From NCBI GenBank assembly GCA_947460795.1, contig CANHJA010000131.1, forward strand, positions 1 through 6,561: a DNA stretch of 6,561 nt, given 5' to 3'. Positions 1-6,134 of the stretch are shown here, piece after piece. Each line of letters opens with the position of its first letter. Positions within the stretch are counted from its first letter, which is position 1. The notes under the pieces are model-generated. The model was not told where the DNA came from and searched no databases. It saw nothing but the letters and a program-made list of their open reading frames with translations. The position numbers and the translations under genes are program-made. Source of the DNA: Bacteroidota bacterium. Lineage in GTDB: Bacteria; Bacteroidota; Bacteroidia; Chitinophagales; Chitinophagaceae.

Positions 1-240
1 AATTTGGATGCTGGAGCTACAATCATTGATTTTTGCATTGATATTAATCAAGAAAAACAGCAGAAATTTTCGCCAATTTCTGGCCATCTAATTCAATCCC
101 CGGCAGTATTATCAACACTGAAAGAACAAAATTTAGTAATCATTGTAATGAATCCAAATTACGTTGCAGAAATAAAACAAACGGTGCACGAATACATTCA
201 AGAAGCTATTTTCATGGATGCGCACGGAACCCTTATTTAA
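1..240 (+). CDS. C-terminal end of a probable sugar C-methyltransferase-like protein (5' truncated by the window)
   Basis: This frame is open from the first base, so the gene starts left of the window; only 79 residues and the TAA stop (238-240) are present. The fragment reads like the C-terminal alpha/beta domain found after the SAM-binding domain in TylC3/NovU-type sugar C-methyltransferases. It has an aspartate-containing strand end (DIN, about residue 18), a following KF..ISGH stretch, and then a strand ending in VMNPNY. The complete C-methyltransferase at 2659-3885 has the same order in its own C-terminus (DANPHKQNKF, then LILPWN). The two are clearly not near-identical, so this would be a second, distinct family member. 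The SAM motif and catalytic residues lie outside the window, so the reaction cannot be confirmed. The gene converges on the glycosyltransferase gene and overlaps its end by 8 bp. The ttg at 4-6 is an internal codon, not a start. Confidence 0.6.
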   Translation, partial: NLDAGATIIDFCIDINQEKQQKFSPISGHLIQSPAVLSTLKEQNLVIIVMNPNYVAEIKQTVHEYIQEAIFMDAHGTLI

Positions 241-1090
241 TTCGAATTTTTATTGAATGAATTAAAAATTTCAGGTTCAGCATAAAAAACAAGATTATTT
301 GTATTGTGCCTTTTGTAAAAATGGAATACTTCTTTTTAAAAATGGGTTCGTTAAATAAGTATTTGACAATTTGAACTGCAGTATAGGTTTCAAAAAATAG
401 TTTTTTGATTCCTTTCAATTGCCATCTGGCCGTCATTTTACCCCTCGAAGAGCTTCCTCCATCATCAGATCGATTGATTGATATTGAATCGAGTACTTGA
501 ACTTTACCAAGCAATGCAGTTCTCGCAATGTGATTCCAGTCGCCAGCAATGTGATTTTGAATGGGATTAATAAAACCGAGATTATTTCGATAAACACCAT
601 AAAAAACTCCATTTTTAAATACTTTTTTATAGTATTTAAACAATCTAAAAAATGGGTTGTCGTTTGATAATTCGATGCGATTTTCTTTAAACAAAAGTTG
701 GCCACCCTTATAATATGCTGACACGCCAGAACATAAAACATAATCTTGATGGGCCTCTAAAAATGAAACACATTCACTGATGTAGTTCTCATCAAAGTCA
801 TCGTCATCCGCAATCCACATAAAATATTTCCCATTTGCTTGGTGAAATACAAAATTGAAATTGGGTTCAATCAAAATATTTTCTTTCTGAATAAAAAAAA
901 TGATTCGAGTATCTAGCGCAGCATATTTCGCTAAAATACTTTCAACAGCTGGATTCGTAGAACAATTGTCAGAAACAATTATTTCTATGTTCTTATAGCT
1001 TTGATTGATTAAATATTTTAATGCTTTCTCTAATCCTTCAGGACGATTATATGTAGGAATTCCAATAGAAACTAAAGGCTGCAAATTCAA
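233..1090 (-). CDS. Family 2 glycosyltransferase (GT-A fold)
   Basis: This 285-residue protein probably transfers a sugar from a nucleotide donor to a lipid-linked glycan intermediate on the cytoplasmic side of the inner membrane. The N-terminus has the GT2 signature SIGIPTYNR (8-16), followed by VSDN (39-42) in the nucleotide-binding half and the acidic run DDDD (95-98), which should hold the metal-binding DxD. Asp184 in IAGDWNHI is a candidate catalytic base. A hydrophobic stretch near 261-280 followed by basic residues may attach the C-terminus to the membrane. The start is TTG at 1088-1090: no ATG or GTG lies between it and the upstream in-frame TAA (1097-1099), and the GT2 domain begins only five codons later. 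TTG at 1082-1084 is a less likely alternative. It is the last gene of the minus-strand run, one base after the CmcI-family gene. Donor and acceptor cannot be told from sequence. Confidence 0.9.
   Translation of the reverse strand: MNLQPLVSIGIPTYNRPEGLEKALKYLINQSYKNIEIIVSDNCSTNPAVESILAKYAALDTRIIFFIQKENILIEPNFNFVFHQANGKYFMWIADDDDFDENYISECVSFLEAHQDYVLCSGVSAYYKGGQLLFKENRIELSNDNPFFRLFKYYKKVFKNGVFYGVYRNNLGFINPIQNHIAGDWNHIARTALLGKVQVLDSISINRSDDGGSSSRGKMTARWQLKGIKKLFFETYTAVQIVKYLFNEPIFKKKYSIFTKGTIQIILFFMLNLKFLIHSIKIRIK
236..266. terminator. Inverted repeat at the convergent gene ends, possible bidirectional transcription stop
   Basis: TTTAATTC (236-243) is repeated in inverted form as GAATTAAA (259-266) around a 15-base spacer. 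It sits exactly where the plus-strand methyltransferase fragment and the minus-strand glycosyltransferase gene end. There is no G/C-rich stem and no clear T-tract after either arm, so it is a poor intrinsic terminator by classical rules. It lies partly in coding sequence. Confidence 0.25.
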
Positions 1091-1091
1091 T

Positions 1092-1820
1092 TTATTTTAC
1101 TTTTTTTAAATAACCACTTGGAGCAACACTTATTAAAAGTTTATTGTCTATTTGTTTATTAATTTCAAAACTATCATCTGTTTTTAAGTACTCAAAAACA
1201 GCTGTTTTGGGGTTGTTGCCAATGTCCCAAGGTCTGTCATACATTCCTTTAGGCATATCTTCAACAATGGTATCAAATACAACACAATAGCTACCTAGCG
1301 TAACCAATGGTGCATATAATTTTAATTCTTCCAATACATGGTCGTGTGTATGATTGCTATCTAAGCAAACCATAACTGTCATTCCAGGCTTGATATAACT
1401 CGCTGCTTTAGCTACAATTTCAGTGTCAATAGCTGAACCTTGAATCATTTTAATTCTTTTAAACATCGGATGCGCCTCAATTTCTTTTTTATTGTGCTCA
1501 CGAATGTCAATATCTATTCCAATTACTTCACCTTTACCAATCAGTTCCATGATTGAAGCATAATATATCAAAGAACCACCATGTGCAATTCCTGTTTCAA
1601 TAATTAAATCTGGTTTTATTTCCCAAATCAATTCTTGCATAGCTATCATGTCCTGTGGATATTGAATAATAGGACGGCCCATCCAAGAAAAATTATATGA
1701 ATAAAGTTCTTTATTTGAAATGATATTAAAATCAGATGCAGCTTTTTTTAGTTCAGCATTATTTTCATAAGAGGCAATTCTATCTTTACACTCTACTTTA
1801 AATTGTTCTAATGGATTCAT
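1092..1820 (-). CDS. CmcI-family (cephalosporin hydroxylase-like) SAM-dependent methyltransferase, probable sugar O-methyltransferase
   Basis: This 242-residue protein matches the CmcI/rhamnosyl O-methyltransferase family. Visible motifs are ETGIAHGGS (75-83, the glycine-rich SAM loop), GIDIDIREHN (101-110, the end of the next strand, with acidic residues), LDSNHTHDHV (153-162), FDTIVED (182-188, acidic residues suited to Mg2+ binding) and GNNPKTAV (201-208). It has no signal peptide or membrane segment, so it should be cytosolic. Databases often name such proteins cephalosporin hydroxylase after CmcI, but homologues in mycobacterial glycolipid loci are rhamnosyl O-methyltransferases. Its position between a deoxysugar SDR and a glycosyltransferase fits O-methylation of a sugar or glycan. 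The ATG overlaps the SDR stop in an ATGA arrangement (1817-1820), which suggests coupled translation. The family call is strong; the substrate and the methylated hydroxyl are unknown. Confidence 0.88.
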   Translation of the reverse strand: MNPLEQFKVECKDRIASYENNAELKKAASDFNIISNKELYSYNFSWMGRPIIQYPQDMIAMQELIWEIKPDLIIETGIAHGGSLIYYASIMELIGKGEVIGIDIDIREHNKKEIEAHPMFKRIKMIQGSAIDTEIVAKAASYIKPGMTVMVCLDSNHTHDHVLEELKLYAPLVTLGSYCVVFDTIVEDMPKGMYDRPWDIGNNPKTAVFEYLKTDDSFEINKQIDNKLLISVAPSGYLKKVK

Positions 1821-2659
1821 GTTATTATATTTTTTAATTTAGAATTATCGCCCCAAAATGAAAAAGGTTCATAATCAGGATATGGATAAAAACCCAAATT
1901 TAATGAAATAGTTTGTTTTGTATCAAGTAAATATTTTTTCACCAATTCAATGATTTTAATTGGCTCATTGCTAGAAATATTAATAATCCCGTTTGTATTA
2001 TTTTGTAATGATACGTTTACTATGTGTTTGGCAATTTCTTCAATCGATAAATAGTCTCTAATTTGCTCACCCAAACTCATGTTAAAGACAGTCTCATTGC
2101 GGTCTATCGCATTTTGTAATTGAGGTATTATTGCGTTTTCATTTTGCCCTTTACCATACATATAAAATAGCCTCATCCATTTGAAGTTAAATGGATATTC
2201 TCGCTGCAATTGTTCTATAAATATGCGCAACGAATTTTTTGCAATAGCATATGGATTTTGAGGACTTACTACTAATTCTTCGTTTAGCTGACCATCCAAC
2301 ATGCCATATTCAAAGCAAGTTCCTGTAATGTTTACATTTGTTAACCCAGAAACAATTAAGTTTTTAATAAAATTATATTGATTCATTAATTCTGTTTCAA
2401 TATGGAAAAGCTTTTTATAATTAGGCAAGCCATTCCATGCTAAGTGAATCAATAAATCCGGTTCATGAAATTTATGAAATAAATTATCTTCAACAGCATT
2501 TAAATCATGTTCAATGAAAATTACTTTTTTAAACCAAGATTTTTCTTTCGCTTTTTCAATATTTCTTGAAGTAGCAATTACTTGAAATTCTTTTTTTAAA
2601 AGTTCTTCGATTACATAATTTCCAATAAAACCAGTAGCTCCTGTTACTAATATCTTCAT
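1817..2659 (-). CDS. Extended SDR: NAD(P)-dependent nucleotide-sugar ketoreductase/epimerase
   Basis: This 280-residue extended short-chain dehydrogenase/reductase has the Rossmann motif GATGFIG at 7-13, a LAW segment at 73-75, a Thr-containing active-site strand (ITGTCFEYG, 111-119) and the catalytic pair Tyr137/Lys141 in YAIAK. GEQIRDYLSIEEIA (197-210) is the substrate-domain motif common in nucleotide-sugar SDRs such as CDP-abequose synthase. The length is slightly short but complete for this group. Sitting next to an RmlC-like epimerase and a sugar C-methyltransferase, the best guess is stereospecific 4-keto reduction of a dTDP-4-keto-6-deoxyhexose as the last step of sugar synthesis. C4 epimerisation or another keto reduction cannot be excluded. 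The start ATG shares one base with the C-methyltransferase stop (TAATG), and the stop overlaps the next start by 4 bp, so it is coupled on both sides. No clear Shine-Dalgarno precedes it. Confidence 0.88.
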   Translation of the reverse strand: MKILVTGATGFIGNYVIEELLKKEFQVIATSRNIEKAKEKSWFKKVIFIEHDLNAVEDNLFHKFHEPDLLIHLAWNGLPNYKKLFHIETELMNQYNFIKNLIVSGLTNVNITGTCFEYGMLDGQLNEELVVSPQNPYAIAKNSLRIFIEQLQREYPFNFKWMRLFYMYGKGQNENAIIPQLQNAIDRNETVFNMSLGEQIRDYLSIEEIAKHIVNVSLQNNTNGIINISSNEPIKIIELVKKYLLDTKQTISLNLGFYPYPDYEPFSFWGDNSKLKNIIT

Positions 2660-3885
2660 TACTTTGTTATTTCAACATCAGGAATTGGCACTACAAATTG
2701 CCCGCCCCATTCAGAAATGTAACTTAATTGTTTGGTGATTTCATCTTTTAAATTCCATGGAAGAATCAATACAAAGTCGGGTTTTGTAGTTTTGATATGA
2801 TTTTCATCAAAAACTGGTATGTGACTTGCTGGTAAAAATTTATTTTGCTTGTGTGGATTTGCATCAGCCACAAATGAAATTAAATCATTTTTAATCCCAC
2901 AAAAATTTAACAAGGTATTTCCTTTTGCAGCCGCACCGTATGCTGCAACTGTTTTTCCTGCTCGTTTTTGAGTAATTAAAAAATCCAATAGCGCATACTT
3001 TACTTTTTCTGCTTTCAAATGAAACTCTTTGTAATAGGCTAATGTATTTAATCCTTTTGCATTTTCAATTTCTAAGCATTCTTTCACATTGGATTCTATG
3101 GCTCTGTTTGAAGTATTGTGTTTTGCATATACTCGTAATGAACCACCGTGGGTTGTAAGTTTTTCAACATCAAATATTGTAAGTCCGCATGCTTCGAAAA
3201 TATTATTAACAGATGTCAATGATAAATAAGAAAAGTGTTCGTGGTAAATAGTATCAAATTGATTATTCTCTACCAATTCTACCAAACTAGGCATTTCCAT
3301 TGTGATAATACCTTCAGGATTTAATAATATTTTCAATCCTTTTACAAAATCTAAAATATCAGGAACATGTGCTAATACATTGTTGCCTAAAAGCAAATCT
3401 GCTTTGCGGCCTTTTTGAGATAGTTCTTCAGCTAATTTCACTCCAAAAAATTCAGTGATACAAGGAATTCCTTTCAATATAGCGACTTCTGCGGTGTTTT
3501 TAGTGGGTTCAATTCCTAAAACAGGTATGCGATGAGGTAAAAAATATTGTAATAAATACCCATCATTAGATGCAATTTCAACTACATGCGATTCGCTGTT
3601 TAAATTGAAACGAGCAATCATTTTCTCAACATAATTTTTGCTGTGTGTTAACCAGCTTGTTGAATACGATGAAAAGTATGCATAGTTGTTATCAAAAATG
3701 CTATCAAATGATTTGTATTCATCTACTTGTACCAAAAAACAATTATGACAAACATAAACTTTTAATGGATAAAATGTTTCGGGCTCATTTAATTGGCTCT
3801 TATTTAAATAAGAATTTGAAGCGGGTGAATTTATTAAATCAATAAATTCAGTTGTTATTTCTTCCTGACAAAATCTACATTTCAT
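2659..3885 (-). CDS. Zinc-binding sugar C-methyltransferase (TylC3/NovU/TcaB9 type)
   Basis: This 408-residue protein has the three-part layout of the SAM-dependent C-methyltransferases of deoxysugar pathways. The N-terminal zinc module has cysteines 3 and 6 (CRFC) and 46 and 49 (CHNC). The SAM domain has VEIASNDGYL at 102-111 and GIEP at 124-127. The active-site segment is YHEH at 214-217, followed by HGGSLR at 246-251. The C-terminal domain has YGAAAKGNT (316-324), DANPHKQNKF (341-350) and LILPWN (373-378). In characterised members (TylC3, NovU, TcaB9/KijD1) methylation occurs on a dTDP-keto-deoxysugar, usually at C3 next to a 4-keto group, giving a branched sugar. A histidine of the YHEH motif is the expected base. 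All key residues look present and the length is normal. The start overlaps the RmlC-like gene by 11 bp and has AGGA seven bases upstream. The regiochemistry at C3 and the exact sugar are inferred. Confidence 0.93.
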   Translation of the reverse strand: MKCRFCQEEITTEFIDLINSPASNSYLNKSQLNEPETFYPLKVYVCHNCFLVQVDEYKSFDSIFDNNYAYFSSYSTSWLTHSKNYVEKMIARFNLNSESHVVEIASNDGYLLQYFLPHRIPVLGIEPTKNTAEVAILKGIPCITEFFGVKLAEELSQKGRKADLLLGNNVLAHVPDILDFVKGLKILLNPEGIITMEMPSLVELVENNQFDTIYHEHFSYLSLTSVNNIFEACGLTIFDVEKLTTHGGSLRVYAKHNTSNRAIESNVKECLEIENAKGLNTLAYYKEFHLKAEKVKYALLDFLITQKRAGKTVAAYGAAAKGNTLLNFCGIKNDLISFVADANPHKQNKFLPASHIPVFDENHIKTTKPDFVLILPWNLKDEITKQLSYISEWGGQFVVPIPDVEITK

Positions 3886-4432
3886 AATCTATTCCTGTAA
3901 AATCGGTGTTTATTAATGGATGGTTTTTATCTCTTTCAGATAAATTAGTAATTTCTAAAGGCAAATTTAGTTGAATTTTTGGATCGTCAAATTTTATCCC
4001 GCCCTCATATTTAGAATTGTAAAATGAGGAATGGAAATATACCAAGGTAGTATTTTCTTCTAGTGTTTGAAATGCATGTCCCACGCCAGGAGGCAATAGC
4101 AACATTGTATGATTATCTTCTGTCAATTCAATTGAAAATGATTTGTATAAAGTGGAAGAATTTTTTCTTAAATCTACGCCAAAATCCAATACGCTTCCTT
4201 GTATACATCGAATCAACTTCCATTCTGCAAAAGCTCCAAATTGATAATGAATTCCTCTAAAGCTTCCTTTTTCTTTTGTAAATGACTGATTGATCTGTTT
4301 GCAGGAAAAAGGAATACCTGCTTGAGCAAATTCTTCTTCGCAAAATAATCTACTAAATGCACCTCTATTATCTATGTATGGAGATAGAGTTACTTTGAAA
4401 ATTCCTTTAATATTTTGCTCCTCAAAAATCAT
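3875..4432 (-). CDS. rfbC: RmlC-like dTDP-4-keto-6-deoxyhexose epimerase (cupin)
   Basis: This 185-residue protein aligns along its whole length with dTDP-4-dehydrorhamnose 3,5-epimerase. Landmarks are DNRGAFSR (21-28), QINQS (46-50), FRGIHYQ (58-64) with catalytic His62, Lys72, VDLRKNS (86-92), the LLPPGVGHAF barrel segment (112-121), Tyr132 at the position of the catalytic tyrosine, and Asp168 in LSERD, which would pair with His62. The residues around Tyr132 (YFHSSFYN) differ from the usual YKTTNYY, and glycine pairs and charges differ elsewhere. It may therefore be a pathway-specific 3-, 5- or 3,5-epimerase rather than the L-rhamnose enzyme, and the gene symbol names the family only. A following C-methyltransferase supports a branched-sugar route. 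It is the first gene of the minus-strand run. The ATG (4430-4432) is preceded by an A/T-rich leader without a Shine-Dalgarno. Confidence is high for the family, moderate for the substrate. Confidence 0.9.
   Translation of the reverse strand: MIFEEQNIKGIFKVTLSPYIDNRGAFSRLFCEEEFAQAGIPFSCKQINQSFTKEKGSFRGIHYQFGAFAEWKLIRCIQGSVLDFGVDLRKNSSTLYKSFSIELTEDNHTMLLLPPGVGHAFQTLEENTTLVYFHSSFYNSKYEGGIKFDDPKIQLNLPLEITNLSERDKNHPLINTDFTGIDYEM
3893..3896 (-). promoter_or_regulatory. Shine-Dalgarno-like AGGA for the C-methyltransferase gene
   Basis: On the minus strand AGGA lies seven bases before the ATG at 3883-3885, inside the coding end of the RmlC-like gene. It is one of few plausible Shine-Dalgarno matches in this window and supports the overlapping start, and so the 11-bp overlap. 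In Bacteroidota such sites often matter little, so its importance is uncertain. Confidence 0.4.
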
Positions 4433-4492
4433 TTGTATTAATTGGTAAAGTTAAACTCTAAATACGATAAGTTGAAATAAAAATAAATAAAC

Positions 4493-4500
4493 CAAAGATT
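4493..4500 (-). promoter_or_regulatory. Candidate -7 box for the minus-strand sugar operon
   Basis: Read on the minus strand this is AATCTTTG, one mismatch from the Bacteroidota consensus TAnnTTTG, about 60 bases upstream of the RmlC-like start. I do not see a clear -33 TTTG at the expected spacing, so this is a weak candidate offered as a place to look. Confidence 0.2.
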
Positions 4501-4525
4501 GTCAGGATACTAGAAAATATTTTTT

Positions 4526-4533
4526 AACATTTG
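4526..4533 (+). promoter_or_regulatory. Candidate -7 box for the flippase gene
   Basis: AACATTTG differs by one base from TAnnTTTG. A TTG at 4499-4501 lies 24 bases upstream, slightly farther than the usual -33 spacing. Use of this box would give a leader of roughly 55-60 bases that includes the hairpin at 4562-4586. A TACTATTG at 4573-4580 is an alternative box, but it would leave almost no leader. Confidence 0.22.
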
Positions 4534-4561
4534 TAGTAAATTTAGAAAATTATAAATACAA

Positions 4562-4586
4562 CTTTTATAGTTTACTATTGTAAAAG
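4562..4586 (+). other. Possible hairpin in the flippase leader covering the ribosome-binding site
   Basis: CTTTTA (4562-4567) is complementary to TAAAAG (4581-4586), and directly inside it TAG (4568-4570) is complementary to CTA (4575-4577) around a TTTA loop. This gives nine pairs with a three-base bulge (TTG, 4578-4580). The outer right arm runs into the AAGGA used as ribosome-binding site, so folding could reduce initiation. Most pairs are A-U, and in such A/T-rich DNA this could arise by chance. Confidence 0.22.
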
Positions 4587-4589
4587 GAA
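4584..4589 (+). promoter_or_regulatory. Ribosome-binding site of the flippase gene
   Basis: AAGGAA lies eight bases before the ATG at 4598-4600. It is the best Shine-Dalgarno-like match in the window and supports this ATG as the start. Confidence 0.5.
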
Positions 4590-4597
4590 ATAAGAAT

Positions 4598-6124
4598 ATG
4601 GGAATTATTAAACGACAAGGGTTAAAATCTAGCGTAGTAAATTATGCAGGGGTTTTAATTGGCGTATTGTTTTTCAATTTTGTATTCCCGAATATAGTTA
4701 ATGCCAAAGATTTAGGTTTAATTAATTTACTTCGAAATTTAATGTATGTGTTTGCTACCTTGCCTGCTTTGGGCCTTGGGCATATATTATTAAACTATTA
4801 TTCAAGTTGGGAATCCGAAAAATTAAAAAATTCATATCATGGATTTGCCATTGTTGCAATGATTATTTCCATGTTGCTATTTGTGCTTTTCTTTATATTA
4901 TTTAAATCGGTTATTATAAATTATTATCAAGCCCAATCGCCCAATTTTACACCCTATTATTACACAATTATTCCCCTTGTTTTTTTATATATTTTTAATC
5001 AATATTTTGAATTCTACAGCTTAGTAAATTTCAGATCTGCCTTTCCTGCATTTTTACGAGAAGTGGTTTCAAGAGTTTTGTTAATCATATTGTTTTATTT
5101 ATATATTTCTCATTTTTTATCTCAAAAGGGATTAGTTGTTGGTTTGGTTGTAAGCTATATTATTCCATTTTTAGCTATTGTTTTTTATGCGGTCAAGATA
5201 CTGAAATGGCGTGCAGGTTCGTTTACAAATTATATTCAAAAAGAAAATGTATTTGAAGAGCTAAAATATGGTAGCGGAATGTTGTTGTTAACTATTTTTA
5301 GCAATGTTTCAAATTTTTTAGATGGCATTATATTGCCAGCTTATTTAGGATTAGAAGTATTAGGAATTTACACGCCAGCGCTTGTTTTAGGACAAATGAT
5401 TCAGGTTCCTTACAGAGCCATTTCAATGATCTCAATTCCTGTTTTACGAGAGGCAATCACTCAAAAAGATTTCGTGAAATTAAAATCATTAAACAATAGT
5501 TTAGGAATCAATTTATTTTTAATTGGATGCTTTTTATTTACGTTATTAATAATAAATTCGGAGGCTATTTTTTCTTTAATACCACCAAAATATTCAGCTG
5601 CAAAAAATGTTTTATTAATTGTAGGTGCTGGAAGACTACTTGATATGGCTTTCGGACTAAATTCTGAAATTATTACCTATTCAAATGACTATAAATACAT
5701 AGTTCGTCTCTCGGGTTTAATGATGGTTATGACGGTAGTTTTAAATATTTTATTCATTCCAATTTACGGTATGGATGGCGCAGCGTTAGCGGTTTCTATT
5801 TCATTAATTGTATTCAATTTATTAAAAACCTACATCATCTATCAAAAATATAATTTCCATTGCTTTAGTAAACACTATATTACGTTAATAGCGATTACAA
5901 TTTCAGTGATTGGTGTTTTGTATTTTATACCTTATGTGAAATTTTTAAATCAGCACATGTTTTTAAATCCAATTTTAAATATTGCATTTAAATCAACTAT
6001 TGGGGTTGTGTTGTTTTTAATCCCAACATATTTTTTCAAAGTATCAACAGATTTTAATGACTTTTTTAAATTAGTTATTTCTGGGAAAATATTAAAAGGG
6101 GGTCATAAAATGGAGAATTTATAA
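4598..6124 (+). CDS. Wzx-type polysaccharide flippase (MOP superfamily)
   Basis: This 508-residue integral membrane protein has about 14 hydrophobic segments, roughly at 13-32, 41-67, 82-103, 120-142, 156-173, 178-200, 225-248, 254-280, 302-320, 333-355, 368-390, 392-413, 426-447 and 455-479. The length, the basic N-terminus just before the first segment (KRQGLKSS), the loop arginines and the C-terminal half with Gly-Met-Asp-Gly-Ala-Ala (391-396) all fit the polysaccharide biosynthesis (RfbX/Wzx) group of the MOP exporters. The expected role is to move undecaprenyl-linked oligosaccharide across the inner membrane. Specificity cannot be read from sequence, but the divergent sugar genes suggest that the branched deoxysugar is part of its cargo. 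The ATG at 4598 has a fair Shine-Dalgarno and the conserved N-terminus follows at once. The stop lies ten bases from the stop of the convergent redox gene. A Wzx proper versus a teichuronic-acid-type or other MOP exporter cannot be fully separated. Confidence 0.9.
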   Translation: MGIIKRQGLKSSVVNYAGVLIGVLFFNFVFPNIVNAKDLGLINLLRNLMYVFATLPALGLGHILLNYYSSWESEKLKNSYHGFAIVAMIISMLLFVLFFILFKSVIINYYQAQSPNFTPYYYTIIPLVFLYIFNQYFEFYSLVNFRSAFPAFLREVVSRVLLIILFYLYISHFLSQKGLVVGLVVSYIIPFLAIVFYAVKILKWRAGSFTNYIQKENVFEELKYGSGMLLLTIFSNVSNFLDGIILPAYLGLEVLGIYTPALVLGQMIQVPYRAISMISIPVLREAITQKDFVKLKSLNNSLGINLFLIGCFLFTLLIINSEAIFSLIPPKYSAAKNVLLIVGAGRLLDMAFGLNSEIITYSNDYKYIVRLSGLMMVMTVVLNILFIPIYGMDGAALAVSISLIVFNLLKTYIIYQKYNFHCFSKHYITLIAITISVIGVLYFIPYVKFLNQHMFLNPILNIAFKSTIGVVLFLIPTYFFKVSTDFNDFFKLVISGKILKGGHKMENL

Positions 6125-6134
6125 AATTTATATT

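Larger units (their letters stand above)
4433..4597. promoter_or_regulatory. Divergent intergenic region carrying promoters for the sugar operon and the flippase gene
   Basis: This 165-bp A/T-rich stretch separates two genes that start away from each other, so it should hold promoters for both the minus-strand sugar/glycosyltransferase run and the plus-strand flippase. I find only imperfect matches to the Bacteroidota -7 box (TAnnTTTG): AATCTTTG on the minus strand (4500-4493) and AACATTTG on the plus strand (4526-4533), each with one mismatch. Neither has a convincing -33 TTTG at the usual distance. No coding potential is seen. Confidence 0.6.

Noticed and set aside
433..741. A 102-codon open frame on the minus strand
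   Set aside because: It lies wholly inside the glycosyltransferase gene in another frame on the same strand; the glycosyltransferase has clear family motifs and this frame has none.
893..900. Run of eight A (T on the coding strand) in the glycosyltransferase gene as a phase-variation switch
   Set aside because: It encodes ordinary hydrophobic residues in frame, and runs of this length are expected in such A/T-rich coding DNA; nothing else suggests slippage control.
3645..3845. A 66-codon plus-strand open frame
   Set aside because: It is antisense to the zinc-module end of the C-methyltransferase and its translation resembles no family.
1092..3885. Antibiotic (beta-lactam or aminocoumarin) biosynthetic cluster, suggested by CmcI- and NovU-like proteins
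   Set aside because: No polyketide, peptide or beta-lactam core enzyme is present, and the GT2 and Wzx neighbours point to a surface polysaccharide.
4063..4260. A 65-codon plus-strand open frame
   Set aside because: It is antisense to the conserved core of the RmlC-like gene, with no motif or leader supporting it.
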